A DNA stretch of 64,000 nt from Diadema setosum (lineage: Eukaryota; Echinodermata; Echinoidea; Diadematoida; Diadematidae): positions 28,250,559 through 28,314,558 of the forward strand of contig CM067072.1 in the NCBI GenBank assembly GCA_033980235.1, written 5' to 3'. A program made the position numbers and the translations under genes. The stretch's first letter is position 1; each line of letters starts with the position of its first letter. Shown here piece by piece: positions 37,809 to 49,011 of the stretch. The notes beneath the pieces are model-generated. The model worked only from the letters and a program-made list of their open reading frames with translations, was not told where the DNA came from and did not search any database.

Positions 37809-38514
37809 TTATTACTCTTCACATCCCTTTTTTTCTCTCCCCACCCCCTCCCCCTCTATGCAGTAGCTCCATATGCCCCCCCCCCCCCTCTCTCTCTCTC
37901 TCTGCTTTTTATGGATAATGGTGGAATGAGAGTGATCTCAGAATCCGAATGTTAAGCCATTTGTCTGTCTGCTCCCCCGGTGAGGTTGGCCACTGATGTC
38001 AATTTTTTGTTGACCTCTACCATCCCATGACAAGACGGTTTTGTCTGCATATACACTTGTGTTATGTGCAAGCCCATCATTCTGTATACGCAAAGATCAA
38101 GCCACGAACGGAGATAAAACGATGATTGTCGAAGGTCTTTTTCAAGTCCTCTTCTCTTAATCAACTGATTTCAATCCCTCACAAGTCGAATTTTCTCTGA
38201 GACGAAGCTATTTTTTGTTTCAGTCCAAATAGATTCGACAAGGTTGATTGTAGTTAAAAAGTACTCGCATTCCACACGTCTGCATTGAATGTGTGTATAC
38301 CGCATGCATCCATTGACAGAAAATGTCCCATAAACCCGTGTTTATGTACAGGACATGGTGACACTACAGCACTGTGGATAAGTATAGAGCACATTGTGCT
38401 CATTATTGTAGGCCTATTGAACAACGACGGCCGTTGCGTCACCCTGTATTGTGTACGGCAAATAAAATACCTGGTCCTACCGTGTGTGTGTATTAATACC
38501 GCTTATACAATTGT

Positions 38515-38610
38515 AGTAACAGGAGGGGTTCGGACCTGAAAAACGGAAGGACGCCCCTGATGGAATAAGTTGCTAGGCCGAGTGTTTCGCATGAAAACAA
38601 AACAAGCATG
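38515..38610 (-). repeat. SINE remnant matching 13236-13345
   Basis: GGGGTTCGGACCTGAAAAAC, GGAAGGACG and GTTTCGCATG recur in the same order as in the leader intron of copy 1, about 450-550 bp from the putative first exon. This supports a shared ancestral insertion. Confidence 0.5.
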
Positions 38611-39063
38611 CAGTGAGAACGAATATAATAGACCTAGCGCTCACATTAGCATATAATGCGCAAGGTCCTACATAAAATTTTATATCCCGAACTTTATATC
38701 CCGAACATCCTCCCTCCCACCCTTCGTTTTATCTTTTCCCAAAAGTCTCACACGTCTCACCGAGAATTCACATCGTATATATGTCACAAACCTTCCGACA
38801 TTTTCTCTTCCTGCATGACACAGATATGCTAAAATTCACATTAATAATAAAAAAAAAAATACACGAGTAAAAGCCTTTAAAAAAGACACATCATAATTCA
38901 AGCTATACTTCTCGTAAAACCTCCTTATAGAATATTGTTGTACATACTCTATAGATTGTGAATACAATTCATTTAGTGATGCATATTATGCGTAAAATAC
39001 AGAGTAATTTACACTGTACATTCACTTATCGGCCACTACCATTATAGCCACTAGCAAACATAC

Positions 39064-39420
39064 CTCAATCCTTTCGTCAGTCTTCAACTATACGATACAC
39101 TCACGTCCCTGACGTCTGTACGTATAGACTCGAAATGGAGTGGAACGTTGGTTGAACCTCCTTGGTTGCACCCAGCAAAGACAAGTAATATATCCTCTGC
39201 GCCTCTAGTTGCTTTATAGTCACAAACGATGCGCGCACACAGGGGAGATGCAACGCGAGTCACCTATGCCCAGGGCAGTTGTACACAACCATGTTCTATT
39301 AAAGGTTTGCACAGCGCAGATCATCGTCCTTTTCACGACCTTCCCGTTTCTCACTTACACAACTGACCACAGCTAAGTTCCTCCAAAGGCTCCTATAACA
39401 GGGCATAGTTAAACCACATT
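39064..39420 (-). promoter_or_regulatory. Putative untranslated first exon and promoter of copy 3
   Basis: Ends on the minus strand in GAG followed by GTATG (donor GT at 39063-39062). It aligns with the copy 1 and 2 blocks through AGACTCGAAATGGAGTGGAA (39126-39145), GGGGAGATGCAACGCGAG and CTATGCCCAGGGCAG. The tandem half-site pair seen in copies 1 and 2 is not preserved here (GCCCAGGGCAG), so regulation may have diverged. Confidence 0.45.
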
Positions 39421-39664
39421 CCAAGTTGATCGACTTTGCTTTATAAAGGAAAAGTAAAATAACGAAACTGAGGGTTAAGTTAATTGGTATACGAAGGTGT
39501 AAGATTGCCGTTTTCAATGTTGGGAGTATAATAGTCCCCTTTTAATATTGACGTTGGGCTTCAGTTCATTATCATAATTAACGTACATCCCATTGTAGAA
39601 TAATATTGTGTCTACAATGCTATACGATCTGACGTGTTCTTGACTTTGCTTTCATTTCATAACG

Positions 39665-40322
39665 TGGTGAATCGAGTTTCCTTGGTCGCAGACTGGTCGA
39701 GACGTCATCGCGACGTCTCCTGGAATGTAGCCGAGTCTCTGCGGAGTAGCGAGAAAAATCAAACATTTTCGATTTTGTCGGAGACTCTTTCCAATCTCCA
39801 GCCGGTCGCGAAGACGTCTCCTTCTAGTAAAGTAAGATGCGGTAAGATGCGGATACTAATTTTAGTCGCGAGATATCCGAATCGTCTCCGCGGCTTTGCG
39901 GAGACCCATTGGCGGCCTACCGGAGATGTCTATGCCACTGAGAAGGCGTCTCGGAGATGCCACAGGGACGTCTCCACGACTTTTGGACGAATACATTATT
40001 ATCACCGTCCTTATCTGGAAGCGTCGCTGAAGTCGCCGTGGAGTCGCCTTCTTGGTGAGAACGCAAGCCAATATTTGGTCTTCCGATTCGCAGAAGTCGC
40101 GGCTAGTTGAAAAGGTTAGAAAAGTTGAAAAGGTTAGAGCAACGTCGATCTGGCGCTGCTCAGTGGCTGCCGGGCCCACGATCAATTGGGCAAAAAGAAT
40201 TTCCTTTCTTGGACAATAAAATTTGGAGTTTATATCCAAAAAAACAATTGGAGTTGGAGTTCTACTGATCAGTTGCGGCAGTCGCGGCAAAGTCTCCTCC
40301 AGTGAGATAGGCCTTAACACGG
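39665..40322. mobile_element. GTCGC/GTCTC-rich insertion in the upstream flank of copy 3
   Basis: The duplicated flank is interrupted here: sequence matching copy 1 stops near CATTTCATAACG and resumes at CGTTCCATTGGCGATG. The inserted DNA is GC-richer and full of GTCGCG, GACGTCTCC and CGGAGA words. An open frame of 158 codons (39634-40110, +) starts outside the insert and has no recognised motif, so I read this as a transposed repeat. The exact ends are uncertain. Confidence 0.5.
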
Positions 40323-40859
40323 TACGTCGTTCCATTGGCGATGTGCTGGAAACATTTCATTTACCCCCTCCCTCAACTTTCCTGTCATGCAATTCCGGAG
40401 CTTCATGCTATTGATTAAATTTCTTTTTGATGACTTCATTTCAAGAAAGATATCTCGTAAAGAATGATTATTGTCGATGGCAGATTGGTCAGACCATGAC
40501 GTCATCATTTCATTTGCATATGACAGCATGACCGATATCACTATCTTGTGAAAACATGTGAGACTATAATGCTGTAGGGCCTACTTCTTCAACTGTCTGA
40601 ACTTCCACTATGCTCTTTTTTATGTCATACGCGTTTATAAAATAAACTTGCTGAAGTCAGTGGATGGCGTTCACATTTCAGTTTTCCTTGATAAAGTGTG
40701 CTCGTGAGGACACTAGAATGTCCTAATAAACGGTTGCATGTTTCAGTAAATGTATAGAAAATCTGACGCAACGTATCTTAAGATAATATGGCAAAATCAA
40801 TTTCAATCTAATTCACTTCAAACTTCACTCACGAATGGGTCACGGTGAATTTCTACATC

Positions 40860-41025
40860 TGAAATTTTGGTGGCCCTATAAAGAAATTTAGCCGCCCGAT
40901 ATAAAAAGGAAACAGAGCAATCCATTCCGAATTTTAATGGCCCGATCGGACCACCGAAAGATAACCCTTTTTTAAAGTTTGGTCTTAATTTTTAGTGGTC
41001 AGGTCAACTGCTAATATCGAGCCCT
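40860..41025. mobile_element. Truncated hAT-like MITE
   Basis: Shares GAAATTTTGGTGGCCC, GGCCCGATCGGACCACC and the right end TCGAGCCCTG with the complete copy at 26586-26750. The left CAGGG terminus is missing. Confidence 0.6.
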
Positions 41026-41245
41026 GCATCATTCCTTGTTGCTATCCCAACCATGAACATCATTATCCATTGTTATCCGTTTGAATGTACAGTCCGTAGG
41101 AGATTATGAACGCAGAGGAATGAAGATGTTCTATGATTTTTGTTATGAAGTGTCTCCCTCTCTATAAAGAATGTCAGAATTTCAGAGCCTGGGTACTAGA
41201 AGGCCTGTTTGTTCCAAGTTCATCGCGTCACTGCCGGCAACAGGG

Positions 41246-41320
41246 GATAGCCTGGAGGTAGCGTTGCTGCCTTGAAAGCAGCAGATGACAGGTTCGATTC
41301 CCACTGTGCTTGCTTTTTTT
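41246..41320 (+). repeat. tRNA-like Pol III unit (SINE head or tRNA pseudogene)
   Basis: An A-box-like TAGCCTGGAGG (41248-41258) is followed 32 bases later by a perfect B box, GGTTCGATTCC (41291-41301). A T7 run at about 41314-41320 could end Pol III transcription. The arm GCTGCCTTGAAAGCAGC forms a perfect anticodon-like stem. The acceptor stem does not pair, so it is not a canonical tRNA. Confidence 0.5.
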
Positions 41321-41764
41321 CGACATGTTTGTTAGAAAATACATGTATAGATCAACTGTTGCGATGTTACAAATATATTTGTAGGCCCTACAGACGGAGA
41401 CAATATTGATAAAAATCATTATCGTTATCAAAATTATCGCCACCTTGTCTTTCTCCATCATGAACGCAATCAGAAAGACCATCAATCTCTTCATCATCAT
41501 CATCATCATCCTCTTCGATCCATCATCGTCATCACGAATACCATTGTCATTTTACATTCATCATAATCAATATCACCATTCGACGGCATCATCATCAGAC
41601 TGACAGCAATCATGCATTTGCATTGTATATATGAATGCAAGCAATTCAATAACCGAATATATACATGTACCTTGATGAAAGCGGTAACCAGAGTCTAATT
41701 CCTTCAATAACAGTTGCTTTTGTTATACTGAACCCATCCACATACACTCGGTACATTAACCACA

Positions 41765-43538
41765 CTAAAGGGACTGTACAGTACTGGTTGTGGTGAGGAT
41801 TCATGTTTATAACATTCCTAAGTGAGATAATGAGAAATCTCTTATGAAATATGAAAGGGCATGTTTATAAGGATTCAACATTTATTTGATGAAAATTGGT
41901 TTTCAAATGGCTGAGATATCCAAAAAGGTGATAATAATAGAAGGCGACAGGTCACACCTTTTATTGGATCTCTTTGTTTCACCTTGTTTTTGGCTATCTC
42001 GGCCATTTAACAAGAGACCCGCGGGTCTAGCGCTCACCTGAGTATCGCAAGTTCACCTTTCATGCAGTCACTAATCTAAATTATTCACAGCTCTACCAAA
42101 ATTTGACCAGGCATTCTCAAGTAGAAGATGAAAATGTACAATAAGGGCCCAAATTTTTTAAGATTCCTTAATTATTGGGGTTTGGGGCCCCCTGGGGCCC
42201 TCTGGGTGGGGCATGGTGCCCATTTTGATAAATTTAGATCCTGACCCCTTAGGGATGCTACCTGCCAAGTTTGACGAAAATCCATCATGAGGTTTTCAGG
42301 AAGAAGATGAAAATGTACAATTCAGGCCCCCATTTGGACCTTCCCAACCACCCCCCCCCCCACCCCTGCCCCCAAGAGGGGCACCCCTGGATCTCCTATG
42401 AACAAACTCAAAACTACAGTCATTAATGTACTCACTAATAGTATTATCTTAGCTCTATAACTTCTGATTATAGAGAAGATTTTTAAAGATTCCTTCATTT
42501 TGGGGGTTTGGGCCCCCTGGGGGCCCCCTGGGTGGGGTATGGTGCCCATTTTAACAAATTGAAATCCTAACCCCTCAGGGATGCTACCTGCCAAGTTTGG
42601 TGAAAATGGGTCATGGGGTTCTAAGGGAGAAGATAAAAATGTACAATTTAGGCCCCATTAGGACCCCTCCTCACCTCCCTCCCCTGGGTCCCAAGGGGGG
42701 CACCCCTGATTCTGCCATGAACAAACTTGAAACTACAGTCATCAATGTACATGTACTAACTCATAGTAATAACTTAGCTCCATCACTTCTGGTTCTAGAG
42801 AAGAACATTTTTAAAGATTCCAATTTTGGGGGTTTTTGCCCCCTGGGGGCCCCCTGGGTGGGGCATGGTGCCCATTTTAACAAATTGAGTTCCTAACCCC
42901 CTAGGGATGCTACCTGCCAAGTTTGGTGAAAATGGGTCATGGGGTTCTCAAGAAGATGAAAATGTACAATTTAGGCCCCATTAGAACCCCTCCTCACCCC
43001 CTTCCCTGGGTCTCAAGGGGGGCACCCCTGATCCCGCCATGAACAAACTTGAAACTACAGTCATCAATGTACTAACTCATAGTATTAACTTAGCTCTATC
43101 ACTTCTGGTTCTAGAGAAGAAGATTTTTACAGATTCCTTAATTTTGGGGGGTTTGGGCCCCCCTGGGGGCCCCCTGGGTGGGGCATGGTGCTCATTTTAA
43201 CAAATTGAGTTCCTAACCCCCTAGGGATGCTACCTGCCAAGTTTGATGAAAATCGGTCTTGGGGTTTTCAAGAAGATTAAAATGTAAAAAGTTTACGCAC
43301 AACGCACGACGCACGACGCACGACGGACGACGCACGACGGACGCCGGACGAAGGGCGATCGCAATAGCTCACTTGAGCCTTTGGCTCAGGTGAGCTAAAA
43401 ACCGATTTTCATCAAATAAACTTTTGATTCCCCTTAAAATTGCATGCTCTTTGACATCTCATAGAGTGGTTTCTGAATATCTTGCAAAACTTTAAAAGCT
43501 AAATCCTCACCTCAAGCAGAACTGTACAGTTCCTTTAA
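41765..43538. mobile_element. Family I MITE split by a nested insertion
   Basis: The left half starts CTAAAGGGACTGTACAGTAC and runs to GGCCATTT at 42008. The right half resumes at ACCGATTTTCATCAAATAAA (43401) and ends AACTGTACAGTTCCTTTAA. Joined halves would have the usual family length of about 400 bp. The insert is described separately. Confidence 0.8.
42010..43398. mobile_element. Hairpin-ended element with four ~325-bp tandem units
   Basis: Starts ACAAGAGACCCGCGGGTC and GCGCTCACCTGAG. It ends with a GACGCACGAC/GACGGACG microsatellite (about 43305-43350), then the hairpin TTGAGCCTTTGGCTCAGG and GAGCTAAAA. The interior repeats AGGGATGCTACCTGCCAAGT at 42251, 42577, 42903 and 43223, each with GGGCCCCCTGGGTGGGG. 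A terminal hairpin followed by CTAA, internal tandem units and an ACGG-type microsatellite resemble nonautonomous Helitron-like or 'pearl'-type elements of marine invertebrates. The class is inferred. Confidence 0.65.
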
Positions 43539-44560
43539 TGGCAATTTTCACCTACACTGTATTACTTGCCCGGCGAGACCGGACAGTAAACGAATATTTA
43601 ACATTGTATTGACAACGGATGTGTGATGTTCATACATGAATGAGTAGACAAAATGATCAAACAAACAAATGCATGCAGAAACTAATTTTTGTGAAAAAAA
43701 GCAACAGAACACAGATAACGTTTTTGTCTGTTCATCTCTTTTATTTACATGAATACTGTATCTTCTCACATCAGAATTCACAATCTTTCAAAATTAATTC
43801 AAGAAACTGAATTGAAAATATTAAGTTCTTTTCTGTCAAATAATGTAAATGGACACTCATCTCGGCCAAACGTGCTGTATCCTAGATTGCTTTATTTCAA
43901 GGACGTGAATTTCAGGGTACACGTACATATGTAGTTGATCTACCCACTCAGAGAAGAGAATTACTGTACCCTTAAACACTGCGTAACAACACTGCACTAT
44001 CTTTTCCATTACTTCCTACAGGCATTACCTTTCAATCATTCAATCATTATAGCAGGCAGTTTTGAGAAAATATGTGAAAATCATTACTAAACTTTTGTTT
44101 TGTAGACTGCGGTGGTTTTAAGTAATGAGAAACGATAATAAATAAAGCATTACGAAAAAGAAGTCTAAGAATACATTCAAAGGTTCTTGGCAAATGGATT
44201 TCTGAAATGGTTAGACAAACGGTGTATTATCGTAATAGGAAGTACACACGTCCGTCAGCCTCTTTTTCTTGTGGAAGCGTGTTTGCATAGTTTTGAAAGT
44301 GTTTCAAAGTTCCTTGTCATACGATCCATATCATATGGAATTCCACTGAATGATAAACCGACACTTATCTCAATTTTTGTTGAAACTCTAAATCATTCCG
44401 AAACCTCAAGCAGGTTAAAAGGAATTCGACTCACGACTCAAGAGGGCACGGTTAAATTTCATGACGCTCGCCGCCATAATTGATGCGAAGATCGCTGAAG
44501 TACAGCTGTCAATCAAAAATAAATTGTGGGTGTGTTACGTGTGCTTTCTTCTTTACCACT
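43539..44560. other. Unassigned stretch
   Basis: No recognised gene. The 44187-44483 (+) frame of 98 codons has ordinary composition but no motif I know. Confidence 0.4.
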
Positions 44561-44689
44561 TCAATTTGTTATGCTAATTGGTTTGCTGTGTTGGCCCGGC
44601 CACGTGCAAATTCTACACACAGCTAATACGGTATACATGTACGGTATGTGCAATTTTTTTGGCATGGTTGGCTGGGGCTTCAGTCAACC

Positions 44690-45000
44690 CAAAAATAGGC
44701 AAGTTTGTATCGGTGCCTTTAAAGACAGAAAAAGAGATCCTCTCCATTGCACAAGATGTGATCACCATGACATCAAACGGAAAGAAGCCAATGCCAAAGC
44801 ACTATAGATTGCCACAGCAGTTGGTCACCTCACTGGTTCAGCAAAGGTTGTTAGTCTCCTCAGTGGACTAGGGCACAGCATCGCTCACACAACTTTGCTA
44901 GAACACAGTACCGCAATTGCCAAGGCCCATCTTCACCGTGAAGTAACTGCTCTCCCGCCTGGTATGAAGAAGCATATTTTCACACACATTTTCATACACG
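44690..45000 (+). pseudogene. Broken transposon-type protein fragment
   Basis: One frame reads KTEKEILSIAQDVITMTSNG. A shifted frame from about 44817 continues GLGHSIAHTTLLEHSTAIAK without stops. The phrase resembles proteins repeated many times in cnidarian, hemichordate and amphioxus genomes. I cannot assign a superfamily. At least one frameshift is needed, and the fragment is cut at 45065 by a TTAA element. Confidence 0.4.
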
Positions 45001-45064
45001 TGAACGCTTCTCAGCCCGGTCGGCGACTGCAGACATTTCTTACATGTCAGTTGCCCTGGACATC

Positions 45065-47158
45065 TTAACCCTATTCTAACTGGGCTATTTGAGACCCAAG
45101 TTTTTACTGAGGGGGGGTCAATTTGACCCCCCCCTTCAGATCTCGGCCGCCGATCGTGCGATCGCCGCGAAATTTTGCCTGAAGATAGAGCTGGATGTCA
45201 ACTACAAGATAACATGGTCATACAATAGAAAAATATTGCCTTTCTATTTTTAATGAATTAATTATGCAAATTTGTTCATGAAATCATATTTTCACCTATA
45301 ACTCCATTAAAAAGACTGGAGGATTGCTAAATTTTTGTGTCAGAATTCCTCAAGACACATCAAACAATTTTCTTGTAAAAAATTAGCACAATCGAAATCG
45401 ATTTCTTTTGTTTTTTATTGTTTTGTTAATTTCTTATGTATTTTATTGTTTTTTCGACCTTTTGTTTTCTTTCTTTTTTTTGCCAAAATTTGTTGCAGGC
45501 ACTTTTTCAGGCTTATCTACACTGGAATTGATTAATTTCAATGGTTAAAAGTTGAAATAATCTAATTTATATCAATTTAACCAAAAAACACAATTTGCAT
45601 TTGGATTTGCACACGATATCATGAATTTGAGCTGTTTTTTGGTTGACATGCATATGCAAAACATTACGTAACTTCAAAACGGTGTACCCGGACGTCGCAA
45701 ATTTGGTCTCAAAATATGCGGGAGACTTCAATGAAACTAGAAATGTCGCTTTGGCGACTGGTATGCCTCCGCCATAATGCATGATTTTCCCAATAGGTCT
45801 AGATAGTACATGTGGACAATGTGTGATTACATTTTCACAAAATTGGCAAAATAGTGAAATGACAAGTTTGTCACAAACGTGTTGAATGTTCACCTTCCTT
45901 GACCTAGGTTTAATTGGATGAATAGGAGAGCATGTATCTAGGGATTTAAGGACTTTAACCTGACTTTGACCCATTCATACATTTAGGCATTGAGTAATTT
46001 TCAAGGTACAGGTGTGGAGAAAAAGTGCAATTTCTGAATTGAATAGTAAATTGTTACCATTTTCATCTGGCCCTTGACCCTAAAATTCATAAGATAATCA
46101 CTTTCAGGTAGAACATGCATAATATGTACTAAGTTTCAAGATAACTTGAGCCACTTCGTGATATGGAGGAAAAAGTTAGTTCAGCACTTTCACTTGATCT
46201 TTGACCTTTTGACCTTTGAGGCAAAAAAAGAAGAAAAAAAAAAACTTTCCAGAGAATTTCTATTAGGTTACACATGCATACACCAAGTGTAAAAAAATAA
46301 TAACCCTGCTGGCATTGCATAAATATGAGGGAAATAGTAAAATTTTGAAGTGTTGCACTTGACCTTTGACCCCTGACCTTTGACCCCATGAACCCTACAT
46401 TCTCTAGATAATCACTTCCAGTCAGTACATGTATATACTATGTTCCATGAAGATACCTTGAACAATTTTCCAAGGCACGGAGAAAAAAAAGAAGTTTTGA
46501 TATTTTTACTTGACCTTTTGACCTTTGACCTTTGACCTCATGATCCAAACTTTCACCAGCGATTCTTAATTGGGTAATACATGTATACACTAAGTTTCAA
46601 GAAAATATCTTCAGGTATTCAATAGATATGGCGAAAATAGTGAAATTTCATGTGTTTGACCCTGACCTTTTGACCTTTGACCTTTGACCTCATGATGCAA
46701 ACTTTCACCAGAGAATCTTAATTGGGTAATACATGTATACACTAAGTTTCAAGAAAATATCTTCAGGCATTCAATAGATATGGTGGAAAAAGTGAAATTT
46801 TATGTATTTGACCTTGACCTTTTGACCTTTGACCTTGAGCATGTGCACCCAAAAGTTGATAGGCACAACTTCACCCCCTAATACACATACATGCCAAGTT
46901 TCATTAGGATACCTCAAAAGGTTTTGGTAGTTACCTTGTCCACAAAATTCATTACGGACGGACGGAAGGACGGACGGAAGGACGGACGGACGGACGGACG
47001 GACAACCCGAAAACATAATGCCTCCGGCACCACTTCGTGGCGGAGGCATAAAAAGTAGTGAAACGACGTGCCAAAATCTTTGCGCGTTGCGAAACCGTGG
47101 CGCGAAACGTCGAGGGGGGGGGGTCAATTTGACCCCCACCAGTTAGAATAGGGTTTAA
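45065..47158. mobile_element. 2.1-kb TTAA element, family IV
   Basis: Begins TTAACCCTATTCTAACTGG and ends CCAGTTAGAATAGGGTTTAA, inverted termini matching over about 19 bp with TTAA at both ends. Each end also carries the palindrome GGGGTCAATTTGACCCC (near 45113-45135 and 47114-47137). No transposase is seen. A second element (45736-47051) is nested within it. Confidence 0.75.
45736..47051. mobile_element. Nested hairpin-ended element with TTTGACC tandem units
   Basis: Starts ACTAGAAATGTCGCTTTGGC followed by GGTATGCCTCCGCC. The interior has repeated TTGACCTTTTGACCTTTGAC phrases and AATACATGTATACACTAAGT units. It then has a GACG/GACGGAAG microsatellite (46957-47002) and the terminal hairpin TGCCTCCG...CGGAGGCATAAAA. 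Its design parallels the element at 42010-43398, and relatives lie in intron 1 of gene copies 1 and 2. Confidence 0.65.
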
Positions 47159-47712
47159 GGTAGGGGATACCTTTTACAGACCTCCCAAAATGCAGCAAAA
47201 CATTAAATATGAATCTCAGGGGACTTGCTTAGGCCACTGCTTAGAAATTTGGAAGTCAACAGTTATCTAAAATTTGAATAATGTACAAAACTCAACTACT
47301 CAGTAGTTCTGTGTGTCAGCCACACTTACGCCTTTTTGTTGCATTCTTCTGTATTTGTGATTTATAAACACAAATCTAAAAGCACAAGAGCTGATGTAAT
47401 AACATATAGAGTGTGTGGCAAGAATGTATATAGAAATGTTTGTAAGTGTTGATGAACTTTCTTCACAAAATACACATGATGGACACACATGCAGTACATG
47501 GGTCTGCAAAGGTAGCCTAGTAATGTACTGGAATTTACAGTGAGCCCCGAAAACAATTCAATTCAAAATCTAACGGTCAAAAAAATGTACTAAATGTTAC
47601 CTTCCACTTTCAATACTTTATGGGAGTTTCTAAAATGATACTCTCTTCAACATACCACTGTATTTATACAACTCTTCATTTAAGGCGTTCAAATGGGATT
47701 CCCTACCTTTAA
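47154..47712. mobile_element. TTAA-flanked MITE, family V
   Basis: Left end TTTAAGGTAGGGGATACC, right end GGGATTCCCTACCTTTAA, inverted termini of about 18 bp, 559 bp in total. Its left TTAA (47155-47158) is also the right TTAA of the preceding element. Confidence 0.7.
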
Positions 47713-48639
47713 GGAAAGGAAAGATCAGTTGTTCAACAACAATTACTTGGCTACTTAAAGCCCAAACAAAGTTCTGGTATGCCTGCAAAAGTTGTCAAAT
47801 TTTACTCCAAAATGTGAACGTATGCCTAGGAAATGTGCGGAATAACGCTGTAATAACAAGATATTCGATGGGTAAGGACGAAAATGGGATATATTAACCA
47901 AAAACATTCAGTCTCGGAACTTACCCGAACGGGGTCAGGCTAGACTCGGACTCGGGGATAACTCGGCCTCGCTTTGCTTGACGGCGGGATGAGTTGTACT
48001 GCTACTGGTTTTCCCTCTGGATTGTACAGTACTATGCATACGGGAGCGGCCTGTATAAACTACATTGTAGCGTTCTGGCTACTCGCAGTAATGGTCCGAG
48101 TTGTTACAACACGCGCATCAAAAACCTCTTTGGCGCGCATGCAAAATTAGTGTGCGCCTCTCAAGCACCTCTAAAAACAATCAAAGACAATTGATAAACA
48201 ACAACAAAAACTTCAAAGACCGCGCGTCTCAGCAACTGAGGTGATGTGCGTATTATAAAGCGTCTTTGCTAGTAGGCTTGAGGACCGCGCGCTGTCCATT
48301 TGTTTTGTACAGGATTAGCACGCACTTTCCTGTCTGCTCAGTAAGGCCTCGTTTGGCCGGTGCCCGTAGTATAAGAGTACTGATGAACATGGCGATCACG
48401 AACTGTGTGTAAATTGTCTGAAATAGGGTCGAGTTTTCCCTGAGACCGAGTTAGTCTGGAGCCTTCTGGAATAAAAGTCGGTTTACCGACTTTTATCATT
48501 TTTCTCAAAATACTCCAAAACGACTCATCATTCCGGCAAACCGCGTCAGCCAGGTAAGTTTCTTTGTAGACTCTTTCGATATATTGCAAGCAAATATGAA
48601 ATGGTGCCAGACGGGTTCTCAAGCCCTTACCAGAACTTA
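47713..48639. other. Unassigned stretch
   Basis: No recognised gene or repeat. AAAGTCGGTTTACCGACTTT at 48474-48493 is a perfect short palindrome. GC content rises around 47920-48130. Confidence 0.35.
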
Positions 48640-48990
48640 GTTTTCACTTTAAAACCTCACTCCTTGTTTTATAGCCAAAATCAGCCAGGCTTTCATCCAA
48701 AACATTCCACTGCTACTGCACTTCTTACAGTGACAGATGATTGGTTTTGCTCTGATATTAATCGAGGTGAATACATTGGCACGATTTTTGTCGGTTCACA
48801 AAAAGCCTTCGACATGGTGGATCAAGCTACCATCCTAAGCAAACTTGAAAACATGGGTGTCACTGGTACAGAATTACAGTGGTTTAAAAGTTATCTCCGA
48901 AGTAGAGAATATGAACAGCCATCCATGATAGACTCTCGGAAGAGTTCTTGCCAGATGAGTGTCGCAAGGTCCTTGATTTTCTTGACTGTG
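48640..48990 (+). pseudogene. Non-LTR retrotransposon reverse transcriptase fragment
   Basis: The frame 48601-49011 contains SQNQPGFHPKHSTATALL, KAFDMVDQATILSKLENMG and QWFKSYLRSRE. These match RT fingers and palm-entry motifs (QxGFRxxHST, FxKAFDxVDH, LxWFxSYLxxR) of CR1/Jockey-like LINEs. The catalytic YADD box and everything upstream are missing. The usual FLDF before KAFD has become FVGS. This is a dead fragment. Confidence 0.75.
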
Positions 48991-49011
48991 GAAATACCCA
49001 CATGCAAATAG

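Noticed and set aside
39634..40110. 158-codon plus-strand frame and its antisense partner
   Set aside because: The frame begins in duplicated flank and runs into a GTCGC-rich insertion. Both strands are open because of composition, and no motif is seen.
42010..43398. CRISPR-like array because of regularly spaced repeats
   Set aside because: The units are about 325 bp, diverge gradually and lack unique spacers between short identical repeats. The setting is an animal genome.
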